From the NCBI GenBank assembly GCA_031285295.1, contig JAITWK010000008.1, positions 118,796 through 182,795 on the forward strand: a DNA stretch of 64,000 nt, written 5' to 3'. Shown here piece after piece: positions 9,764 through 18,098 of the stretch (position 1 is its first letter; each line of letters begins with the position of its first letter). Made by a program: the position numbers and the translations under genes. The notes below the pieces were generated by a model. It worked only from the letters and a program-made list of their open reading frames with translations. It did no database searches and was not told the DNA's origin. Source of the stretch: Deltaproteobacteria bacterium. GTDB lineage: Bacteria > Desulfobacterota > Desulfovibrionia > Desulfovibrionales > Desulfovibrionaceae.

Positions 9764-10159
9764 ATGAAGAAGATTTTTGTTATTGGACTGATGTTGTTGA
9801 TTTCAGCTTTTGCCATGACCGCCATTGCCGCGCAGCCGACTGCACCGGCTGATGGCATCAAGATGGAAAGAACCAAAAAACCGCTGGTTTTCAACCATTC
9901 AAAACACGTCTGGGCTGGATGCGCTGTCTGTCACCACCCGATTGACGGCCAGGAAAACTATGTTGCCTGCGCCACTGCCGGTTGTCACGATGTTCTCGGC
10001 ATCAAGGACAAATCCATCAACTCCTACTACCAGATCGCGCACAAGGCCAAGGGAGCCAAATATTATACTTGTATATCCTGTCACATTGCCAATGCCCGTG
10101 ATGACAAGGAATTACAGAAGCAACTGGCTGGTTGCGCCAAGTCTGCCTGCCACAGCTAG
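9764..10159 (+). CDS. Tetraheme cytochrome c3 (copy 1)
   Basis: This periplasmic low-potential electron carrier would link hydrogenases and formate dehydrogenases to membrane complexes. A Sec signal peptide (about residues 1-22, ending AIAA) precedes a mature part with four haem sites in the class III order: CAVCH, CATAGCH, CISCH, CAKSACH. FNHSKH before the first site supplies the distal His ligands. The start ATG follows AAGGAG. It is about 78% identical to copy 2 by hand alignment, with no gap. Copy 1 has YYTCIS and NARDD where copy 2 has YDTCVS and AAGDD. Confidence 0.95.
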   Translation: MKKIFVIGLMLLISAFAMTAIAAQPTAPADGIKMERTKKPLVFNHSKHVWAGCAVCHHPIDGQENYVACATAGCHDVLGIKDKSINSYYQIAHKAKGAKYYTCISCHIANARDDKELQKQLAGCAKSACHS

Positions 10160-10189
10160 GTTTTTTTATTCAGAATCGCAACAGGCGCA

Positions 10190-10233
10190 AAAGAATTCGC
10201 CTTCCCGGTCTGGCCGCAAATTCGGGCGCTACC
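10190..10233 (+). repeat. Degenerate right-half remnant of the palindromic repeat
   Basis: AATTCGCCTTCCCGGTCTGG followed by CCGC and GCGCTACC resembles the right half (CATCTTCCTTGCCTGACG ... GCACTACC). The match is poor, and it lies just upstream of the second cytochrome promoter. Confidence 0.3.
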
Positions 10234-10265
10234 GGATATTCTTGACTAATGGGTTGTCAAATATA

Positions 10266-10294
10266 TTGACACAACCTTGATGCCACCGTTATGT
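10266..10294 (+). promoter_or_regulatory. Predicted promoter of the second cytochrome c3 gene
   Basis: TTGACA (10266-10271), a 17-bp spacer, TTATGT (10289-10294). Its spacing and start region match the promoter of copy 1, so the duplication seems to include the promoter. Confidence 0.6.
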
Positions 10295-10344
10295 TTGATT
10301 GCTCTTCTTTATCTTTTGAAACTGAGGAAGGAGGTTCATTGCTC

Positions 10345-10740
10345 ATGAAGAAGATTTTTATTTTGGGAATGATGCTGCTGGTTTCGGCTTTTGCCCTGAC
10401 CGCCATTGCCGCTCAGCCGCCAGTACCGGCCGACGGCATCAAGATGGAAAGAACCAAGAAGCCGGTGGTTTTCAACCACTCGACCCACACCACGGCTGGG
10501 TGTGCCGCCTGTCACCACCCGGTTGACGGTGTGGAAAACTATGGCGCTTGCGCCACTGCCGGATGTCACGACATTCTCGGCACCAAGGACAAATCCATCA
10601 ATTCCTACTACCAGGTCACGCACAAGGCCAAGGGTACCAAGTATGATACTTGCGTGTCCTGCCACGTTGCCGCTGCCGGTGACGACAAGGACAAGAAGAA
10701 ACAGCTGGCTGGCTGCGCCAAGTCCGCCTGCCATGGTTAG
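10345..10740 (+). CDS. Tetraheme cytochrome c3 (copy 2)
   Basis: This is a second class III cytochrome c3 of the same 131 residues, with signal peptide MKKIFILGMMLLVSAFALTA and haem sites CAACH, CATAGCH, CVSCH and CAKSACH. The start at 10345 is chosen because GAGGAAGGAGG lies 10-20 nt upstream and the signal peptide begins there; the frame is open back to 10291. Both genes have their own promoter, and a strong terminator follows this copy. The Lys-rich, acidic-loop differences from copy 1 may alter partner docking (inference). Confidence 0.95.
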   Translation: MKKIFILGMMLLVSAFALTAIAAQPPVPADGIKMERTKKPVVFNHSTHTTAGCAACHHPVDGVENYGACATAGCHDILGTKDKSINSYYQVTHKAKGTKYDTCVSCHVAAAGDDKDKKKQLAGCAKSACHG

Positions 10741-10775
10741 GAATTTTATTCCGAACTTCGCTGAAAATTGAAAAA

Positions 10776-10806
10776 ATAACGGGAGCATGCCTCCCGTTAT
10801 TTTTTT
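10776..10806 (+). terminator. Rho-independent terminator after cytochrome c3 copy 2
   Basis: A perfect stem AATAACGGGAG/CTCCCGTTATT with a 5-nt loop, followed by a run of T. Confidence 0.9.
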
Positions 10807-10813
10807 CTTTCCT

Positions 10814-10939
10814 GGTAGTGCCTCATTTTGGCGTGATGCTGCGTCAGATTTCATTTTTGCCTCCGTCGAGTACCAAAAGAGTACACATCCGTCGGCAAAA
10901 ACTCATCTTCCTTGCCTGACGCCAAAAGCAGGCACTACC
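10814..10939 (+). repeat. Full-length 126-bp palindromic repeat
   Basis: One of the two best copies. The ends GGTAGTGCCT and AGGCACTACC are perfect inverted repeats, the inner arms ATTTTTGCC and GGCAAAAAC pair, and the apex contains GAGTACCAAAAGAGTAC. Together with the terminator it fills most of the 317-bp gap 10741-11057. On the minus strand it reads GGAGGCAAAAATG, a portable start. The remaining bases before 11058 show nothing recognisable. Confidence 0.85.
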
Positions 10940-11057
10940 AAATTGCCCAAACTGAGATCTGTCAGCTTCATACAACGCTTGATTTATAGGCCAAGCTGTG
11001 GGAATTAGATATTGCGCGTCATGCGTATCATCACAACAGTTTTCGGAGCAAACCGCT

Positions 11058-12347
11058 ATGCCTGATGACGATATTATGGATCTTACCGAAGTTGTGAAGC
11101 CTGGTCAGAAAACGGAAGCGGCGGCCACGCCTGATTTCGGGTCTGACCTCGATGCCCTGTTGCAAGGCCTGGACAATGGCGCAACCGGCAAGGTTGCGCC
11201 GCAAAACGGACCGGATCTCGCCAGTTTTGGCACCAAGCCCTCGGATGGGCATGTGGTGAACCCGAACGAGGATATCGAACTGCCGGCTTTATCGGATCTG
11301 GACGCTCTGCTGGCCGAGTTGGGCGTTGAAAATACGCCCAAGGCTACTGCCAAGCCGGTCAGTCCTGAGCCGGATTTTGACGATCTGGACGCCGCCAGTT
11401 ACCGAAGCGGCGAAGAAGCCGCCGCGCCACAGCCTGCGCAACCAGCACCTGCCGGTCCGGCACCAGCCGCGCCGATTCAGGCCCAAGCTGCTCCGGCCCA
11501 AGCGCCAGTGGCTCCCAAACCGGCCCCAGTGCCTCCAGTTCAGGCTCAGGCCGCTTCCGCTCAGACTCCGATTGCCCCGGCAGCCGCTGCTCCCGCTGCG
11601 TCGCCTACCGGCGGCATAGATCTGGGCGAGCTTGACGCCATGCTGGACAAGGTACTGCTGGCCGCTCCCAGACGCCCCGCAAGAGATTCTGCGGCCAAAA
11701 CCGCCGACGACTCCGCAGGCGATACCCCCGTGAACCAGGCTGCACAGCCTGCCGCTCCGGTTTCGCCCGCCGCCCCCGCAGCGCCGATTCCGTCAGTCGC
11801 GCCCGCAGCGCCGGATGAAGACGATGATATTTTGGAGTTGGAACTTTCCGCTGTCGAGCCGGGTTCTCTGCCTCAGCCTCCTGTGGCCGCGCCAACACCA
11901 GACGCGCCAGCTCCAGCCGCACCGGTAATCGATGAATTTGAAGCGGCGGCCTCGGCAGCTGCCATTCAGCCGACAGCGCCAGCCCAACCAGCAGATCCAT
12001 TTGAAGCGGCCCAGGCAGCAGCGCCGGTTCCGCCCGCAGCACCTGTCCAGGCTACAGCGCCCGTTCAGCCGGTCGTAGCACAGATTGCTCCTGAACCGGA
12101 TGAGGCGCTTGCCACGCATATGGATGCCCAACCAGACGCGCCAGGCGTGAAGGCGGACGAGTCCGCTTCATCCGATTTTGAGGTGGAACTGGAGGCTTTG
12201 CGCACTCAGGTGGGTGAGTTGCAAACTGAACTTGCTTCCTTGCGGGCGGGCTTTGAGTCGTTGCAGGCCAATCTGGAAAAATCAGCAGCCCAGGCCGCGG
12301 CCAAGGTGATTAGAGAAGAGCTTGCCGCATTGGCTTCCACGTTGTAG
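11058..12347 (+). CDS. Ala/Pro-rich protein with acidic motifs and C-terminal coiled coil
   Basis: I do not recognise a family. The start ATG 11058 has CGGAG upstream; the frame is open to 10998. The protein has short acidic motifs, SDLDALLQGL (about 29-38), SDLDALLAEL (79-88) and GELDAMLDKVL (190-200), set in long Ala/Pro/Gln-rich stretches (about 120-360). The N-terminal DDDIMDLTEVVKPG is echoed by DDDILELELSAVEPG in the middle. Residues about 380-425 form a heptad-rich coiled coil. No signal peptide or membrane segment is visible. The repeated Leu-Asp motifs suggest a scaffold or docking protein (inference). Confidence 0.75.
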   Translation: MPDDDIMDLTEVVKPGQKTEAAATPDFGSDLDALLQGLDNGATGKVAPQNGPDLASFGTKPSDGHVVNPNEDIELPALSDLDALLAELGVENTPKATAKPVSPEPDFDDLDAASYRSGEEAAAPQPAQPAPAGPAPAAPIQAQAAPAQAPVAPKPAPVPPVQAQAASAQTPIAPAAAAPAASPTGGIDLGELDAMLDKVLLAAPRRPARDSAAKTADDSAGDTPVNQAAQPAAPVSPAAPAAPIPSVAPAAPDEDDDILELELSAVEPGSLPQPPVAAPTPDAPAPAAPVIDEFEAAASAAAIQPTAPAQPADPFEAAQAAAPVPPAAPVQATAPVQPVVAQIAPEPDEALATHMDAQPDAPGVKADESASSDFEVELEALRTQVGELQTELASLRAGFESLQANLEKSAAQAAAKVIREELAALASTL

Positions 12348-12363
12348 CACTCAAAAAAATCAT

Positions 12364-12388
12364 CCGCCCTCCCCTTTGCGGAGGGCGG
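12364..12388 (+). terminator. Hairpin after the Ala/Pro-rich gene
   Basis: CCGCCCTCC and GGAGGGCGG form a 9-bp stem. It has no downstream T run on the plus strand, so termination is uncertain. Confidence 0.5.
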
Positions 12389-12434
12389 TAAACTTGTGCG
12401 CTATCAATAGATGTTACTTAAGGTGAACAAATAA

Positions 12435-13748
12435 ATGCTTACATTTCAGGATCTGGCCAGCGGGCGCAAACCGCTGGCCGTTATTGGGCTTGGTTATGTT
12501 GGCCTGCCGCTGGCCGTGGCTTTCGCGCAAAAATTCAAGGTAATCGGTTACGATATATCTTCCAGGCGTGTAAGCGAACTGCAAGCGGGGCGGGATCACA
12601 CCAGGGAAGCGGACCCGGCGGCCCTGCAATCACCGAACCTGGAATTCACTTCTGATGCCGCCCGGCTGCGTGAGGCCGGAGTGATCATCGTGGCTGTGCC
12701 CACGCCAATTGACGCGCACAATAATCCGGATCTTGCGCCAGTGCGTCTGGCTTCGGCGGCAGTAGGCCGCAATCTCGCCAAAGGCAGCGTGGTGGTTTAT
12801 GAATCCACGGTTTATCCCGGTGTGACCGAAGAGATTTGCCAGCCCGTGCTGGAGGCCGAATCCGGCCTGGTTTGCGGGCGGGATTTTACCCTTGGCTATT
12901 CGCCCGAGCGTATCAATCCCGGCGACAAAGTGCATACCCTGTCCGGCATCGTCAAGATTGTCTCCGGCAGCGACGCGGCCACGGCGGATCTTCTGGCCGA
13001 GTTGTACGGCGCGGTAGTTAAGGCCGGTATCCACCGGGCTTCGAGCATCAAGGTGGCCGAGGCGGCCAAGGTTATCGAAAATACCCAGCGCGACCTCAAT
13101 ATCGCCCTGATGAACGAGCTTTCCATCGTTTTTGGCCGTATGGGCCTTGATACACACGAAGTTCTGGCGGCAGCCGGGACCAAGTGGAACTTCCTTAAAT
13201 TTTATCCCGGCCTGGTGGGTGGTCACTGCATCGGAGTGGACCCTTATTATCTTACCTACAAGGCGCAGGAACTGGGCTACAATCCGCAAATTATTCTGGC
13301 TGGTCGGCGGGTGAACGATGGCATGGGCAAATATGTGGCCGAAAGCCTGGTCAAGGAGCTGATCCGCGCCGGTTGCCTGGTGAAAGGGGCCAGAGTGGGT
13401 ATTCTGGGACTGACTTTCAAGGAGAACGTGCCGGATCTGCGCAATACCAAGGTGCTGGATATTATCGCCGAACTGGCCGATTACGGCGTTGAGACCCTGG
13501 TATATGACCCTGAGGCGGACCCGGAAGAGGCCGAGCGCGTTTATGGTCTCAAGCTTTGCGGCCTTGATGGTTTTAACGATTTGAACGCCCTGATTATCGC
13601 GGTGGCGCATGACGATTTCAAGCGCCTGACGCCGGAGGGTATGAAAAAAAGTTTCCGCGCCGGGCAAGCGCCGGTATGCATAGACGTCAAGGGCCTTTGG
13701 AACCCGGACGAGGCGAGGGTGGCCGGTTATATCTACTGGCGCCTGTAG
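12435..13748 (+). CDS. UDP-N-acetylhexosamine 6-dehydrogenase (WbpO/TviB-like)
   Basis: This NAD-dependent four-electron sugar dehydrogenase would make a UDP-HexNAc uronate for surface polysaccharide. It has a Rossmann start AVIGLGYVGLPLAVAFA, then VPTPID near residue 93, YSPERINPGD near 154, and the catalytic-Cys motif GGHCIGVDPYYL near 260. The ILGLTFKENVPDLRNTKV near 317 is typical of the WbpO/TviB/VpsB group rather than of UDP-glucose dehydrogenase. AAGGTG precedes ATG 12435. No other polysaccharide genes adjoin it. Its exact sugar substrate cannot be read from sequence. Confidence 0.88.
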   Translation: MLTFQDLASGRKPLAVIGLGYVGLPLAVAFAQKFKVIGYDISSRRVSELQAGRDHTREADPAALQSPNLEFTSDAARLREAGVIIVAVPTPIDAHNNPDLAPVRLASAAVGRNLAKGSVVVYESTVYPGVTEEICQPVLEAESGLVCGRDFTLGYSPERINPGDKVHTLSGIVKIVSGSDAATADLLAELYGAVVKAGIHRASSIKVAEAAKVIENTQRDLNIALMNELSIVFGRMGLDTHEVLAAAGTKWNFLKFYPGLVGGHCIGVDPYYLTYKAQELGYNPQIILAGRRVNDGMGKYVAESLVKELIRAGCLVKGARVGILGLTFKENVPDLRNTKVLDIIAELADYGVETLVYDPEADPEEAERVYGLKLCGLDGFNDLNALIIAVAHDDFKRLTPEGMKKSFRAGQAPVCIDVKGLWNPDEARVAGYIYWRL

Positions 13749-13803
13749 GCGGTATCGGCGCGAGCGGCTTTTTACCAAAAATCATCTCGTGGCGACACCG
13801 CCT
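13747..13803. repeat. Short palindrome of the CTCGTG-arm subtype
   Basis: AGGCGGTATCGGCGCGAG pairs with CTCGTGGCGACACCGCCT (15 of 18 positions), enclosing ACCAAAAATCAT. It begins inside the stop codon of the dehydrogenase gene. The right arm recurs at the end of ruvX (49876-49901), and in part in the 62846-62970 copy. Confidence 0.65.
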
Positions 13804-13872
13804 GACGCTTGCGGGTTTATCCTTGTTTTACATTAGGCGTTCGGGTATATAGCCTCTGACCAAGGCAAACGA

Positions 13873-14838
13873 ATGCTCAAACTAAAAAATTACCTTAAAG
13901 ACGAAGAACAACGGATTTCCGACCATCTGAAAAAGGAAATCCTGACCCTTGATCCTGTTGTCCAGCCAATGGTGGAGCATACTCTAAGCGCTGGCGGCAA
14001 AAGGATCCGGCCCTTTTTGACTGTGCTTTTCGGCAAGCTTTTCGGCTATACCGATCCGGCTGTCTATTCTCTGGCCAGCGCGGTTGAGTTCATCCACAGC
14101 GCCACTCTGATTCATGACGACATCATTGACGCGGCTGACACCCGGCGGGGCAGCCCGGCGGCGCATCTTGTTTTCGGTGCTCCGCAGGCCTTGCTGGCTG
14201 GTGACGTGCTGCTCTCCGCCGCCATGCTGCTGGCACTTCGCCTGAATAATTACAAGGTTATGGAGTGTTGTGCCACAGCGGTTGCCCGGACAGCCGCCGG
14301 ACAGCTTGAAGAGACGCAGAACCTGCGCAATCCGTACCTGCCCTTTGAGGATTATCTGCATATCATTACCGGCAAGACAGCGTATTTGATCAGCTGCGCC
14401 TGCGAAAGCGGTGCCATCCTGGCCGGGGCTTCGGTGGAGCACTGCGCTGCTGCGGCGGAGTTCGGCCTGCAAATAGGCATAGTTTTTCAACTGGTTGACG
14501 ATGCCCTGGATATCGCGCCGGAAAGCGAAATCGGCAAACCCAGCGGTGGCGATTTGCGCGAAGGCAAATTTACGCCGTTGCTGCATTTTTATCTGCAAGC
14601 GCTGCAAGCCCGCGAAGCCACAAATTTTGCTGCCAAATTCGCGGCTGGCACACTTGATGAGGCAGAGCTTGCCGCCGCCCTGGCCGATATGCGCAGACTG
14701 GGCTGCGATGCCAGGACCAGAGCCCTGGCCGACAGGCACCTGACCCTGGCCGAAGCGGCGCTTGAGCGTCTGCCAGCCGGAACGGAGCGCGATTTGCTGG
14801 CCAAGGTGGCCGCATACGTCAGAACACGGAAATTATAG
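13873..14838 (+). CDS. Polyprenyl (octaprenyl-type) diphosphate synthase
   Basis: This trans-prenyltransferase extends FPP or GPP with IPP to make a quinone side chain. The first aspartate-rich motif is DDIIDAADTRRG (near residue 81) and the second is LVDDALD (near 211). GGKRIRPFL near residue 37 binds IPP, and KTAYLISCACESGA contains the conserved Lys-Thr. Length (321 aa) fits IspB/HepT-like enzymes making long chains (C35-C40). Chain length is not certain. No strong ribosome-binding site precedes ATG 13873 (CAAGGCAAACG). Confidence 0.87.
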   Translation: MLKLKNYLKDEEQRISDHLKKEILTLDPVVQPMVEHTLSAGGKRIRPFLTVLFGKLFGYTDPAVYSLASAVEFIHSATLIHDDIIDAADTRRGSPAAHLVFGAPQALLAGDVLLSAAMLLALRLNNYKVMECCATAVARTAAGQLEETQNLRNPYLPFEDYLHIITGKTAYLISCACESGAILAGASVEHCAAAAEFGLQIGIVFQLVDDALDIAPESEIGKPSGGDLREGKFTPLLHFYLQALQAREATNFAAKFAAGTLDEAELAAALADMRRLGCDARTRALADRHLTLAEAALERLPAGTERDLLAKVAAYVRTRKL

Positions 14839-14860
14839 GGCATTTCGCCTTCGAAATGCC
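14839..14860 (+). terminator. Hairpin between the polyprenyl synthase gene and purL
   Basis: GGCATTTCG and CGAAATGCC form a perfect 9-bp stem with a 4-nt loop, right after the stop codon. There is no T run. Confidence 0.4.
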
Positions 14861-14917
14861 TATCAGTATTTGTCTGTAAATTTTTAAATATTTATTTAAT
14901 TCAGTTTTGGAGGAACC

Positions 14918-17905
14918 ATGCTCCGTAGGTTGGAAGTGCGCACCAGGCCGGAACTTGATTCGCAGGGACGCGGGCTTGCCGTAAAGATTGGCGAATCGCT
15001 CGGCATAACGCTTGACGAAATTAGGGTTGTTAAGGTTTTTACCGTGTCCGGGCTGGACGAAGCCTGTGCCGGACGGGTGCTGAACGAGGCCGTGCTGCAC
15101 GATCCGGTTTTGCAGGAAGCTTCTTACGCGCCATTCAGCCTGGGGGCGGATTGGGTGCTGGAAGTAGGCTTCCGTCCCGGCGTTACCGATAACGAAGGCC
15201 GTACCGCGCGTGAAACCGTGCTGCTGCTTTTCCCTTCGCTTGCCGATCAGGTGCAGGTTTACACTTCCAATCAGTATCACCTGAGCGGAAAAATTTCCCG
15301 TGAGCAGGCTGAAAGCATTGCCCGCGACATTCTGGCCAACGAACTGATTCAGCGTTTTGAGCTGAAAAGCGGCGAAGAATGGGCCGCTTCCCCCGGTTTT
15401 GCGGCCAAAGAGGCCAAAGTGCTGGGCGCTGTCAACAGCGAAGTGGCTCTTGTTTCCATAAGCGGCATGAATAACGCCGAGCTTATGGATTTCAGCCGCG
15501 CCAACACGCTGGCTCTGTCGCTGGAAGAAATGCACGTCATCCGCGATTATTATGCCCGCCCGGAAGTTAAGGCGGCCCGGCTTCAGGCCGGTTTGAGCCA
15601 TGAGCCGACGGACGCGGAAATTGAAGTGCTGGCCCAGACCTGGTCCGAGCACTGCAAGCACAAAATTTTTGCCGCGCATATCGATTACGAAGATACCGTA
15701 ACCGGGCGCAAGCGTGCTATCGACAGCCTGTATAAAACCTGCATCCAAAGCAGTACCAAACTGCTGCGCAAGAACATGGGCGAAAAAGATTTTTGCCGCT
15801 CGGTGTTCAAGGATAACGCCGGGGTGGTGCAGTTTGCCGATGACTATTACCTTTGCATCAAAGTTGAGACGCACAACAGCCCCTCGGCCCTGGACCCCTA
15901 CGGCGGGGCGCTTACCGGCATTGTCGGCGTTAACCGCGACCCCATGGGTACCGGCATGGGTGCCAACATGCTTTGCAATACCGACGTCTTCTGCTTTGCC
16001 TCGCCTTTCCATGAGGGTTCGCTCCCGCCGCGTCTGCTGCACCCGCGCCGGGTGATGGAAGGCGTGCGCGAAGGCGTGGAGCATGGCGGCAACAAATCCG
16101 GCATTCCCACGGTTAACGGTTCGCTGGTCTTTGACGAGCGCTTTTTGGGCAAGCCGCTGGTGTTTTGCGGCACGGTGGGCATGATCCCCAAAACCGTTGG
16201 CGGCAAGCCCGGCTATGAGAAAAAGGCCGGGGTGGGCGACATCATCGTCATGGCTGGCGGACGTATCGGCAAGGACGGCATCCACGGCGCGACCTTCTCT
16301 TCCGAAGAGCTGCACGAAGGATCACCGGCCACCGCCGTGCAAATTGGAGACCCGATTACCCAGCGCAAGCTTTATGATTTCATCATGGCGGCGCGGGCGC
16401 GTGGCCTGTACAGCGCCATTACCGATAACGGCGCGGGCGGGCTTTCTTCCTCTGTGGGTGAAATGGCTCAGGATACCGGCGGTTGCCGCCTGGATCTCAG
16501 CCTCGCTCCGCTTAAGTACGATGGACTGCGTCCCTGGGAAATTTTGCTTTCCGAAGCTCAGGAGCGCATGACCCTGGCTGTGCCGCCGCAGAACCTCAAA
16601 GAATTTTTGGAACTGGCCAAAGTGATGGACGTGGAAGCCACGGCGCTGGGCGAGTTCACTGATTCCGGCTATTTCCACACCACTTACGGTGAAAAGACCG
16701 TAACCTGGCTATCCATGGAATTTCTGCACGACGGCCTGCCCCAGATGCGGCTTGAGGCCCGCTGGGTCCCGCCGGTTTATGACCGCGACGAGCGTATCGA
16801 ATACTCGGACAAGGAACAGGGCGAACTGCTCAAGACCATGCTGGGCCGCCTGAATATTTGCAGCAAGGAATATCTGATTCGCCAGTACGATCATGAAGTT
16901 AAAGGGGCCAGCGTGGTCAAACCGCTGGTGGGTGTAAAGCGCGATGGCCCGGCGGATGCCGCGGTCATGCGCCCGCGTCTGGACAGTATGGGCGGTCTGG
17001 TGCTCTCGCACGGCATCTGCCCCAAGTTCAGCGATTACGATACCTACTGGATGATGGCCAACGCCATTGACGAGGCGGTGCGCAACGCCGTGGCGGTGGG
17101 CGCGGACCCGGCCCGCATGGCCGGTGTGGACAACTTCTGCTGGTGCGACCCGGTGCAATCGGAAAAAACGCCCGACGGCCATTACAAACTGGCCCAGCTG
17201 GTACGCGCCAACGAAGCTTTGGCCGCTTATTGTCAGGCTTTCGGAGTTCCCTGCATTTCCGGCAAGGACTCCATGAAGAACGACTACAGCGGCGGCGGCC
17301 GGAAAATTTCCATTCCGCCCACCGTGCTTTTCTCGGTGCTCGGCTTCATGGATGATGTAAACTTGGCCGTGACTTCCGATTTCAAGCGTCCGGGCGATGT
17401 AATTTACCTGCTTGGGCAGACCGAGCGTGAACTGGCCGGTAGCGAACTGGCCCAGCAGCTTGGCCGCAAGGGCGGTCTGGTACCGCAGGTTGACGCCATC
17501 AGCGCCCTGTTGCGTTACCGTACCCTGCATCAGGCCATCAAGGCCGGACTGATCAACGCCTGCCACGACCTTTCCGACGGCGGTCTGGCTGTGGCTCTGG
17601 CCGAAATGTCCATTGGCGGCAGACTGGGCGCGGAAGTGGATCTGGCTGGCTCGGCTGGGCTGTTTGATCCGAACCGGCTCACGCTGGCTGAACTGCTGTA
17701 CAGCGAATCGGCCAGCCGTTTGCTGGTGGGGGTTCCGGCGGCCAATAGCGCGGCTTTTGAAGCCCTGTTCCAGGGTCAGCCCTGCGCCCGCCTGGGTCTG
17801 GTAACGGATTCGGCCCGTCTGGATCTGGGCCTGAATAGCAAGGTTTTTGTGCGCGAATCGGTTGAAGATTTGGCGCATGCTTTCAAGGGTACATTTAACT
17901 GGTAA
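14918..17905 (+). CDS. purL: Phosphoribosylformylglycinamidine synthase, PurS-PurL fusion
   Basis: This enzyme carries out the fourth step of purine synthesis, converting FGAR to FGAM with ATP and ammonia. Residues about 1-170 are a PurS-like region, followed by the two PurM-like halves. Motifs: AQTWSEHCKHKIF near residue 237, VETHNSPSALDPYGGA near 316, ITDNGAGGLSSSVGEMA near 502, and SDGGLAVALAEMS near 885. At 995 aa it lacks the C-terminal glutaminase domain of E. coli PurL, so a separate PurQ must exist elsewhere. GGAGG precedes ATG 14918. Confidence 0.95.
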   Translation: MLRRLEVRTRPELDSQGRGLAVKIGESLGITLDEIRVVKVFTVSGLDEACAGRVLNEAVLHDPVLQEASYAPFSLGADWVLEVGFRPGVTDNEGRTARETVLLLFPSLADQVQVYTSNQYHLSGKISREQAESIARDILANELIQRFELKSGEEWAASPGFAAKEAKVLGAVNSEVALVSISGMNNAELMDFSRANTLALSLEEMHVIRDYYARPEVKAARLQAGLSHEPTDAEIEVLAQTWSEHCKHKIFAAHIDYEDTVTGRKRAIDSLYKTCIQSSTKLLRKNMGEKDFCRSVFKDNAGVVQFADDYYLCIKVETHNSPSALDPYGGALTGIVGVNRDPMGTGMGANMLCNTDVFCFASPFHEGSLPPRLLHPRRVMEGVREGVEHGGNKSGIPTVNGSLVFDERFLGKPLVFCGTVGMIPKTVGGKPGYEKKAGVGDIIVMAGGRIGKDGIHGATFSSEELHEGSPATAVQIGDPITQRKLYDFIMAARARGLYSAITDNGAGGLSSSVGEMAQDTGGCRLDLSLAPLKYDGLRPWEILLSEAQERMTLAVPPQNLKEFLELAKVMDVEATALGEFTDSGYFHTTYGEKTVTWLSMEFLHDGLPQMRLEARWVPPVYDRDERIEYSDKEQGELLKTMLGRLNICSKEYLIRQYDHEVKGASVVKPLVGVKRDGPADAAVMRPRLDSMGGLVLSHGICPKFSDYDTYWMMANAIDEAVRNAVAVGADPARMAGVDNFCWCDPVQSEKTPDGHYKLAQLVRANEALAAYCQAFGVPCISGKDSMKNDYSGGGRKISIPPTVLFSVLGFMDDVNLAVTSDFKRPGDVIYLLGQTERELAGSELAQQLGRKGGLVPQVDAISALLRYRTLHQAIKAGLINACHDLSDGGLAVALAEMSIGGRLGAEVDLAGSAGLFDPNRLTLAELLYSESASRLLVGVPAANSAAFEALFQGQPCARLGLVTDSARLDLGLNSKVFVRESVEDLAHAFKGTFNW

Positions 17906-17914
17906 AAGAATAGC

Positions 17915-17933
17915 AAAACGGCTTTGCCGTTTT
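17915..17933 (+). terminator. Terminator-like hairpin after purL
   Basis: AAAACGGC/GCCGTTTT with a 3-nt loop starts 9 bp after the purL stop codon. Confidence 0.6.
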
Positions 17934-17943
17934 ATAATGGGTA

Positions 17944-18085
17944 CATAGGGACTTGTCCCTATGCGGGGTGGTTTGATTCGGCACATCCTGTGCCTCACCC
18001 TACGGGCGCTGTCGCTACGCTTCAGCGTCCAATTCTGTCATCCTGCGGAATTGTGGAGGGGTGGAACCCCTCCAGAAAACATAAT
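17944..18085 (+). repeat. Multi-hairpin intergenic module upstream of rnhB
   Basis: A series of hairpins: CATAGGGA/TCCCTATG, GGCACATCCTGTGCC, a GGGCGC...GCGTCC region, and GTGGAGGGG/CCCCTCCA. The central part (17985-18056) matches, in the opposite orientation and the same order, the segment embedded in the composite repeat before murC. It stays open in the rnhB frame, giving a spurious N-terminal extension from 17961. Confidence 0.6.
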
Positions 18086-18098
18086 ATATGGCTATACC

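Noticed and set aside
10336..10854. A minus-strand frame beginning MKSDAASRQNEAL opposite cytochrome c3 copy 2
   Set aside because: The start comes from the repeat's portable ribosome-binding site, but the rest is antisense to the cytochrome gene and the terminator, so a real protein is unlikely.
14819..16315. A 498-codon minus-strand frame opposite purL
   Set aside because: Composition typical of an antisense frame; purL motifs are complete on the plus strand.
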